Below are positions 57,473 through 64,000 of a DNA stretch of 64,000 nucleotides, in pieces. The position numbers and the translations under genes were made by a program. This DNA is from Zygnema cylindricum. Its lineage: Eukaryota > Streptophyta > Zygnematophyceae > Zygnematales > Zygnemataceae. Position 1 is the stretch's first letter, and each line of letters opens with the position of its first letter. Where the stretch lies: the NCBI GenBank assembly GCA_037447655.1, contig JBBHKE010002834.1, positions 1 through 64,000 on the forward strand. Reading direction: 5' to 3'. Below the pieces are notes generated by a model. It was given only the letters and a program-made list of their open reading frames with translations. It was not told the DNA's origin and searched no databases.

Positions 57473-58670
57473 TCATAGATAACATTGACGATAAAAAAAA
57501 GAGAGGATCAAAGCAAGGGCTCCCACATCCCCAACGCTAAACTCTTCCAAAGCCACACCCAAATAACCAAATATCTTAACCGACATCGGAAAAAAGCCAT
57601 CCATAGCATCATGGTGGGTATAATAATGCTCTTTCCTCCTAGCCGCGTCACGAGCGACCACTCCAACGGGCTGAGCCAGTTGACTAAAAACTATATCCGA
57701 GGTAGAATTCGCCAAAACAACCTCACCAAATTAGCGATGTACAGCAATGAGCAACTCAATATTAATTTAGCGCAAAGGAATAAGATGAGAAACCTCCCCA
57801 CGAACAAAAAATCCCCTCTCAGAAGTGATAGTCCCGATGGTGTTACAAATATTGTCATGCTTATAAGTCAACTCGCCCCCGTGGGAGCAACAAAGCAAAT
57901 GGATGTCGTCGCGCTCAATAACACGGTCACACAAGCAGACTAGAGAGCCAAGCAAAGGTGGATGAAGGTGGCCAAACCGAAATATGAGGGCCGGGTTGAA
58001 TCGAGCGGGCGTGAAACGTAGGGTGGATAAAATAGGTGTAGCCAATGCCAAGCTCTGAAATCAGGTCCACCACAAGAGAGAAAGCGTGCACGCAAAGAAT
58101 CAGATGGAAGTGGTTTGAGAAGCTTAATTTTAATGGCGGCGACAACTTGATAGAAATGGATTATTTGCGACGTGCAACTGATGTCGTAAAAAGAGTTCAA
58201 AAAACGGACATGCTGTCGCCTGATGTCGTAAGAAGAGTTGAAAAAATGGACATGTCCGCGACAGCAGCAGAAGGAAAAGAAGGTGACGTATCCAAAATGG
58301 ACCGTTGAAAGGCGAGCACACCGTCTGAAACACGAGAGAGAACGTTAGCAAGAACAAGAGTGTCCCCAACCAGAAAACGACAGACAAGAGTGGAGGCACA
58401 AAGGCACCAACTTCCCAAATAGGCATCCGGAACGACACGTGCCTTCGATAGTAAACCAAAACCGCCAACAATAGGAAAAGAGGCATAAAGGCGGGATGTA
58501 GGCCCCGACTCACGATCAAAAGCCCCATGACCTAAGAAAGTGTGAAGGACGTCCATGAGGAGGCCATCAAAGGCTGAAAGGGAGGAGACAAATGCAAGAG
58601 TGGGAGAGGAAGTGCGGGTAAGGTAGGAGGGGCGATGGGGGGAAAAACATGTGAAAAGAGCAAAGGCCAC
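57473..58670 (-). pseudogene. Decayed non-LTR retrotransposon, C-terminal region
   Basis: Minus-strand fragments in several frames line up in the order typical of the region after the RT domain in plant and algal LINE-like elements. First comes LYASFPIVGGFGLLSKARVV and PDAYLGSW (58197-58670). Then RARFLSCGGPDFRAWHW (57940-58200). Next is a C/H-containing part with HLLCCSHGGELTYKHDNICN (57767-58051). Last is a block with VGVVARDAARRKEHYY and FFPMSVKIFGYLG (57473-57715) that resembles the restriction-like endonuclease end. No RT catalytic motif is seen upstream. Several frameshifts make it a dead fragment. The assignment rests on remembered family patterns. Confidence 0.55.
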
Positions 58671-60072
58671 CGGGGGTACCGTAGTTTGTTTGGGTACATG
58701 TACGTTTTTTCATTTCATTTTAGCTATTTCTTCCCTTTTCTTTCCATTTAGGGTGGGGTTCCATCCTGAGGTCTTTGGAGTTATACGGGCAACAATATTT
58801 ATGTACATAGGACCTATGTACCTTGTTACATCGGGTAACGTTTGTAAAATTCCGTGTCTTGATTTGCCACGGAAGTTGAAGTTCAAATATCACAATCGTT
58901 ATTGATTTTACAACCCGATCAATTTCAATGTGAAATCTATATTTTCGTACCATGTAGTTGTACGAAATATGCATACTATGTCATTGTACCATTGGAACCC
59001 CAAGTTTTTCACTGACGCTCTATCGTTTTTATAGGCTTCTTTTCTAATCAAAAACTTGAAGCGCGGGAAACCACAAAGTTGAAGGGAAGACAAAAGGAGC
59101 GTGACAAAATATCTTCTGGCAAAGACTTTTTATTGGATTTTGGATGATTCGCATCCACCTTGTCAGAAGGCACATGGCCTTTGCAACGTGTGAATGTTTT
59201 TGTGGTAATCTGTTGTCGCACGAGTCTATATCATATAAGTGTAGCGATTCTACATGTTCTATGATGTAGTACTCACCTCTCTGAGGTGGGTAACCCATTA
59301 CAGAGCCGGATGGAGTGATTGCTTCGCAGACGAAGATCAGAATATAATCGGACGGTTAATGTTTTATTTCGGATCCTTGGGGAATCATAATCACATCTTC
59401 TGGAGTGTTGTTTTTCAAAAACATATCAAAAAACAGTACAGCGTGGTACAGTGAAGTATAGAATTCTGTAAAATACCAAATACCTCACTTTTCGTCTGAT
59501 ATAACTGCACCCATAGTCAAATGGTCTACCCTCATGCTTTCTTAACGAAGCCTATTATATATTTTTTTGGGATAAAGTCAATGAGCCAACATTGACAATA
59601 ATTTCTCTTGATAGATATTATGATCTCTCCATCAATCACATTAACTTCTAATGAAGACTTAACGACCTTATATCAATGGTATTGATAAGGGATACCATAG
59701 GGATAGTGAACATCACCCTCGACATCTACAACATTAATAAATCTATAAAATGTTGATGCTTAGTTCAACTATGAGTTTATTCCTACTTGCATTCCCCAAA
59801 AGTATACAAATCAAATAATTTGATGCAATAAGTCCTAGTTTTGATCTCAATTAAGACATTATCATTAGTTTTCATTGTTTCACATGACACAGTTGATTAA
59901 ACTAAGCTATTGGCAAAATTATCACATCAACACAATAATCTCAATTAGACAAATTTCGAAGGGGAAAAAACATTGTGCAAAAAATCTAAATGTATAAACC
60001 TCTTTCACGACGTCTCAAATGCAAAGAGATTCTAAAGAAGTAAAAGTTTAATTGTAATAAGATTCTAAGAAA
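58671..60072. other. Intergenic region downstream of the subtilase gene
   Basis: About 1.4 kb, AT-rich towards the right. No coding frame with recognisable features and no LTR sequence. It separates the retroelement-filled part from the host gene. Confidence 0.5.
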
Positions 60073-60086
60073 GTTTATTTTATTTT
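60073..60086 (-). terminator. Probable polyadenylation signals
   Basis: Minus strand AAAATAAAATAAAC holds two overlapping AATAAA hexamers about 130-145 nt after the stop codon of the subtilase gene. Placement and orientation suit its 3' UTR. Confidence 0.55.
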
Positions 60087-60214
60087 AAAGGTTAGAAAAT
60101 TTGAATTGCAAAAAGTATTGAGAACATTTGATTTACGGCAAATGAAAAGTTCATATAATGTAGTAACTATAAGATAACGTGCACAAGCTCTCTGGTAGGG
60201 TTGCCCAAATAATT

Positions 60215-62888
60215 TTATGGTGTTTCTCCAACAGTAGAAGGTGGAGGATATTCCGTAGGAGGTTTTTCTTGAGGGGGAGGAAGCATGATGTCTCCAAAAG
60301 GTGGGGGGTTCTCTAGAGGAGGTGAAGGCGGAGGATCCTCCGTGAAAGAAGGTGGCGGAGGTGAAGATGGAGGCTGATTTTCTGGTGGAGAAGAGGAAGG
60401 GGATGGAGGGGATGGTGGTGGAGGGGATGGAGGTGGAGGGGAAAGAGGTGGAAGGCTTGGTATTGGGCTTGGTGGTGGAGGGCTTGCCAGTGGTGGGCTT
60501 GGAGGTGGTGGGCTTGGTGGTGGAGGACTTGGTGGCGGTGGGCTTGGTGGTAGGCTTGGTGGCGGAGGGCTTGGTGGTGGTGGGCTTGGTGGTGGGATTG
60601 GAGGTGGAGGGCTTGGCGGCGGTGGGCTTGGAGGTGGAGGGCTTGGAGGTGAGGGGCTTGGTGGTGGGCTTGGTGGTGGAGGGCTTGGTGGTGGTGGGCT
60701 TGGTGGTGGGCTTGGTGGTGGGCTTGGTGGTGGAGGGCTTGGTGGTGGTGGGCTTGGTGGTGGGATTGGAGGTGGAGGGCTTGGAGGCGGTGGGCTTGGA
60801 GGTGGAGGGCTTGGAGGTGAGGGGCTTGGTGGTGGGCTTGGTGGTGGAGGGCTTGGTGGTGGTGGGCTTGGTGGTGGGCTTGGAGGTGGGGGGCTTGGTG
60901 GTGGTGGGCTTGGTGGTGGGCTTGGAGGTGGGGGGGCTTGGCGGTGGTGGGCTTGGAGGTGATGGACTTGGTGGGGGGGAAGGTGGCGGAGGTGGTGACT
61001 TTGGTGGAGGCGGACTTCGCGGTGGAGGTGGTGGAGATTTTGGAGGGGGAGGGGACTTTGGTGGTGGTGGTGGGTTTGGTGGGCTTGGTGGAGGACGCGG
61101 TGGAGGCTTTGGAGGAGGGGAAGGAGGTGGTGACTTTGGTGGAGGACGTGGAGGTGGACTTGGTGGTGGAGGACTTGGTGGAGGACGCGGTGGAGGCTTT
61201 GGAGGAGGAGAAGGAGGTGGTGACTTCGGTGGAGGTGGACTTGGAGGAGGAGGACGAGGAGGTGGACTTGGTGGAGGAGGATTTGGTGGAGGACGTGGAG
61301 GTGGTGGGGGAGGAGGAGAAGGTGGAGGTGACTTTGGTGGAGGTGGACTTGGTGGAGGAGGCCGTGGAGGTGGACTTGGCGGTGGAGGACTTGGTGGAGG
61401 ACGTGGAGGAGGGGAAGGAGGTGGTGACTTTGGTGGAGGTGGACTTCGTGGAGGAGGACTCGGTGGAGGTCGTGGAGGAGGAGAAGGAGGGGGGTGATTT
61501 TGGTGGAGGTGGACTTCGAGGAGGAGGACGAGGAGGTGGACTTGGTGGTGGAGGACTTGGTGGCGGACGTGGTGGTGGTGGGGGAGGAGGAGAAGGTGGA
61601 GGTGACTTTGGTGGAGGTGGACTTGGTGGAGGCGGCCGTGGAGGTGGACTTGGTGGAGGAGGCCTTGGTGGAGGTCGTGGAGGAGGAGAAGGAGGGGGTG
61701 ATTTTGGTGGAGGTGGACTTGGAGGAGGAGGACGAGGAGGTGGACTCGGTGGTGGAGGACTTGGTGGCGGACGTGGTGGTGGCGGGGGAGGAGGAGAAGG
61801 TGGAGGTGACTTTGGTGGAGGTGGACTTGGTGGAGGCGGCCGTGGAGGTGGACTTGGTGGAGGAGGCCTTGGTGGAGGTCGTGGAGGAGGAGAAGGAGGG
61901 GGTGATTTTGGTGGAGGTGGACTTCGAGGAGGAGGACGAGGAGGTGGACTCGGTGGTGGAGGACTTGGTGGCGGACGTGGTGGTGGCGGGGGAGGAGGAG
62001 AAGGTGGAGGTGACTTTGGTGGAGGTGGACTTGGTGGAGGCGGCCGTGGAGGTGGACTTGGTGGAGGAGGCCTTGGTGGAGGTCGTGGAGGAGGAGAAGG
62101 AGGGGGTGATTTTGGTGGAGGTGGACTTGGAGGAGGAGGACGAGGAGGTGGACTTGGTGGTGGAGGACTTGGTGGCGGACGTGGTGGTGGCGGGGGAGGA
62201 GGAGAAGGTGGAGGTGACTTTGGTGGAGGTGGACTTGGTGGAGGCGGCCGTGGAGGTGGACTTGGTGGAGGAGGCCTTGGTGGAGGTCGTGGAGGAGGAG
62301 AAGGAGGGGGTGATTTTGGTGGAGGTGGACTTCGAGGAGGAGGTCGTGGGGGAGGGGAAGGAGGAGGCGACTTTGGTGGAGGACGTAAGGGAGGGAAAGG
62401 AGGTGGACTTGGAGGACTTGATGGAGGAGGGGAAGGAGGTGGACTTGGAGGAGGTGGAGAAGGAGGTGGACTTGGAGGAGGAGGGGACGGAGGTGGAGTT
62501 GGTGGGCTCGGAGGAGGGGAAGGAGGTTGATTTGGAGAAAGGGGTGCACTTGGAGGAGCTAGTGGGGCGGAAGGAGGTGGACTTGGAGGACCTAGTGGAG
62601 GGGATGGAGGTGTACTTGGAGATCCTGGTGGAGGGGAAGGAGGTGGACTGAGTGGTGAAGTTGGGAGGGTGGGAGGAGGTGGAGGTGTGGCTAGAAGTGG
62701 GGTGCCTAGGGGTGGGGATTTTGGAGGGGGGGGAAGTGACTTTGGCTGTGGTGGACTGGGCGGGGGTCTTGGAGGAGGACTTGGTGGGGGAGGGGGTGGT
62801 GGTATTGGGACATTTACCATCATGGGGCTTCTCACAATATACTTGCCATCACTAGATGTCCAATTCCAAGATCCAAAGGTGTAATCAC
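60215..62888 (-). CDS. Subtilisin-like protease, last exon: domain end plus extensin-like tail
   Basis: The acceptor TTCTCAG precedes 62888. The first two bases complete the glycine codon begun at 63509, and the frame then reads DYTFGSWNWTSSDG and IVRSPMMV, which closes the fibronectin-III-like domain of plant subtilases. From about 62815 it becomes an SPPPP, PPPRPPP, PPPPKSPPP tail typical of hydroxyproline-rich wall glycoproteins, about 860 residues long. Plant subtilases normally end soon after the IVRSP motif. The proline frame shifts at a 6-G run (61489-61494; sister repeats have 5) and a 7-G run (60930-60936). Allowing for these two extra bases, one frame runs to TAA at 60217-60215, ending in a non-repetitive part with FGDIMLPPPQEKPP. 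As given, the unadjusted frame ends near 60313. The tail could anchor the protease in the wall; that is inference. Confidence 0.8.
61483..62302 (-). repeat. 204-bp in-frame minisatellite coding the proline tail
   Basis: The plus-strand marker GAAGGAGGGGGTGATTTT recurs at 61483, 61688, 61892, 62096 and 62300, a period of exactly 204 bp (68 codons) except for 205 at the first copy, which has the extra G. Shorter 30-60-bp repeats of the same kind extend to both sides. The plus strand is almost pure G, A and T here. Confidence 0.9.
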
Positions 62889-63508
62889 CTGAGAAGATGA
62901 CAAGGAATCGTTCAAATAAGTCGAGAATACTTTGGAGCTAGAAATCTTCAGCATCAACATGTTTTGTAGGATAGATTTTCCTTTCCCTCACCAACACGTC
63001 ATTTTTTCAAAATCATTTAGCAAAATGACTCTGCCATAGTGGGGAAGAATGATAAATCTAATCCTCTATAAAGTTTTCAGAAACTCGTTAACTAGTCACA
63101 TTGAGCATAAAGCCACAAAATTGAGCATCCTCTGTATGCGCAATAGTCTGCTAACAACCACAAATTTGTCCAGCGATGTTGTTGGTGAAATATTTATGAA
63201 TGCAGAGAAGTTTCCATTTCTAAGAAGATTTGAAATACCCATCATGAAGCAATATCTAAACCTATTAAATCAGCATATCATTCACATTTTGTGTGCTATT
63301 ATGCCAAGAAGCATTTCTCAATCAAGCAACTATGTGATGTACACGACAACATCTCAAACAGAAAATAATAATTTGCAACAAATTGAAAAAATCAAAATTT
63401 AATGAATTACTATTGAATAGTGTGCAACGTCTATTACTTTGCTAGAACGGACAAACTTGACATTTCAGTTTTGCGCATAACCAATCTCCATGCAAGGTTC
63501 TTACATAC
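62889..63508 (-). other. Intron of the subtilase gene
   Basis: 620 bp with a strong donor (CAG|GTATGT at 63509/63508) and an acceptor (TTCTCAG|GT at 62889/62888). It splits a glycine codon after its first base. AT-rich, with no coding content of note. Confidence 0.85.
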
Positions 63509-63943
63509 CTGTTTTGTTATTGATTGTATAGTTGACACCCACTACTGTGATTTGAAACGTCAACACCTGATTTACAGCAGTAAACTCCAAAACAGTAGGA
63601 GAGATCGTGACAATGGTTCCATTTGGTGCCGCTATAGAGACCGTGTAAGTTGAGACTGCTGGGCCCACATTTGTCACACGTCTAGTCGTAGTGAACCCTG
63701 TTGTAGTAACTTTACTCATCATAAGAGTTGGCGTGTTGTAGTCAAATGCTTTAAAGCTTCCTAGTGGAGGGCAATAGCAGCCCGTATAAGTATAAGCCGT
63801 TGTGTTGGGGTACCCGGTAGCACATATGTGTAGAGCAAAATCACAACGTCCAGCATCATAAACTAGTCCAGGGTTTGCAGCGGCGTTCGGTTGGATAAAG
63901 CCAGCACCATAGTCATTGGGATTTCCAGCGTTCAAAGGAACAG
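63509..63943 (-). CDS. Subtilisin-like serine protease (S8), penultimate exon, 5' part outside window
   Basis: 435 bp between an acceptor (TTTTGCAG|CT) and a donor (CAG|GTATGT). It encodes the stretch after the catalytic serine in plant subtilases: DYGAGFIQPNAAANPGLVYD, the C-rich region (CDFALHICATGYPN, CYCPP), then the fibronectin-III-like domain with RRVTNVGPAVSTYTV and VSPTVLEF-like TISPTVLEF. The catalytic Asp, His and Ser lie in upstream exons beyond the right edge. Proteins of this family are secreted and act in the apoplast or wall. The exon starts with two bases and ends with one base of split codons. It is the only clearly intact host coding sequence in the window. Confidence 0.93.
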
Positions 63944-64000
63944 CTGCAAAATGATAGAAGATTTACAATGGAGTGAGTAACAATCACCTTCTTTTGTGTC
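63944..64000 (-). other. Upstream intron (partial)
   Basis: Minus strand ends TTCTATCATTTTGCAG at the exon, a pyrimidine-rich tract with a consensus acceptor. The 5' end is outside the window. Confidence 0.75.

Noticed and set aside
60313-61488. Ser/Thr/Lys-rich and His/Gln-rich C-termini of the uncorrected minus frames
   Set aside because: These arise only after the two G-run frame changes. The proline reading continues in the neighbouring frame each time and ends at a sensible stop.
60352-62651. Long plus-strand glycine- or glutamate/valine-rich open frames
   Set aside because: They are the complement of the proline codons. The minus strand has the splice sites, the domain continuity and the polyadenylation signal.

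Overview
The window looks like repeat-rich nuclear DNA of a streptophyte (a land plant or close algal relative). The evidence is plant-type Ty1/copia and Ty3/gypsy elements, primer-binding sites that fit plant initiator tRNA-Met, and a spliced subtilase gene at the right edge. The exact lineage cannot be read from the sequence. A 10-N assembly gap lies at 14861-14870. I see no CRISPR array, rRNA gene or intact tRNA gene.

Layout. 1-8918 is a satellite of about 220 copies of an AT-rich 40-bp monomer, broken once (5634-5793) by the head of a copia LTR. 8919-12362 is an internally deleted copia element between two LTRs. 12363-15365 is mostly non-coding and holds three copies of an unidentified dispersed repeat. 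15366-16522 is copia LTR debris. 16541-33301 is a gypsy element. Its gag holds a solo copia LTR (17550-18435). Its reverse transcriptase is split by a copia element (19868-31452), which is itself split by a younger copia element (22205-27965). 33302-44233 is another copia element, split by a near-complete copia element on the opposite strand (34703-41148). 44593-55981 holds a lone LTR and two more decayed copia elements, one inserted in the other's LTR. 57473-58670 is the decayed C-terminal part of a non-LTR retrotransposon. 60215-63943 (minus strand) is the 3' part of the only host gene: a subtilisin-like protease whose last exon adds about 860 residues of SPPPP-type, extensin-like sequence.

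How the parts relate. The copia elements share an unusual design. The 15 nt directly after the LTR fit the anticodon stem-loop of initiator tRNA-Met rather than its 3' end, which points to half-tRNA priming. The gag frame opens inside the LTR and reads through this site. The roughly 1-kb LTR type also carries an antisense tRNA-like module and a conserved GTAC hairpin in U3. The gypsy element uses the ordinary 3'-end site. Target-site duplications give the insertion order. All elements carry stops or frameshifts, so none looks autonomous.
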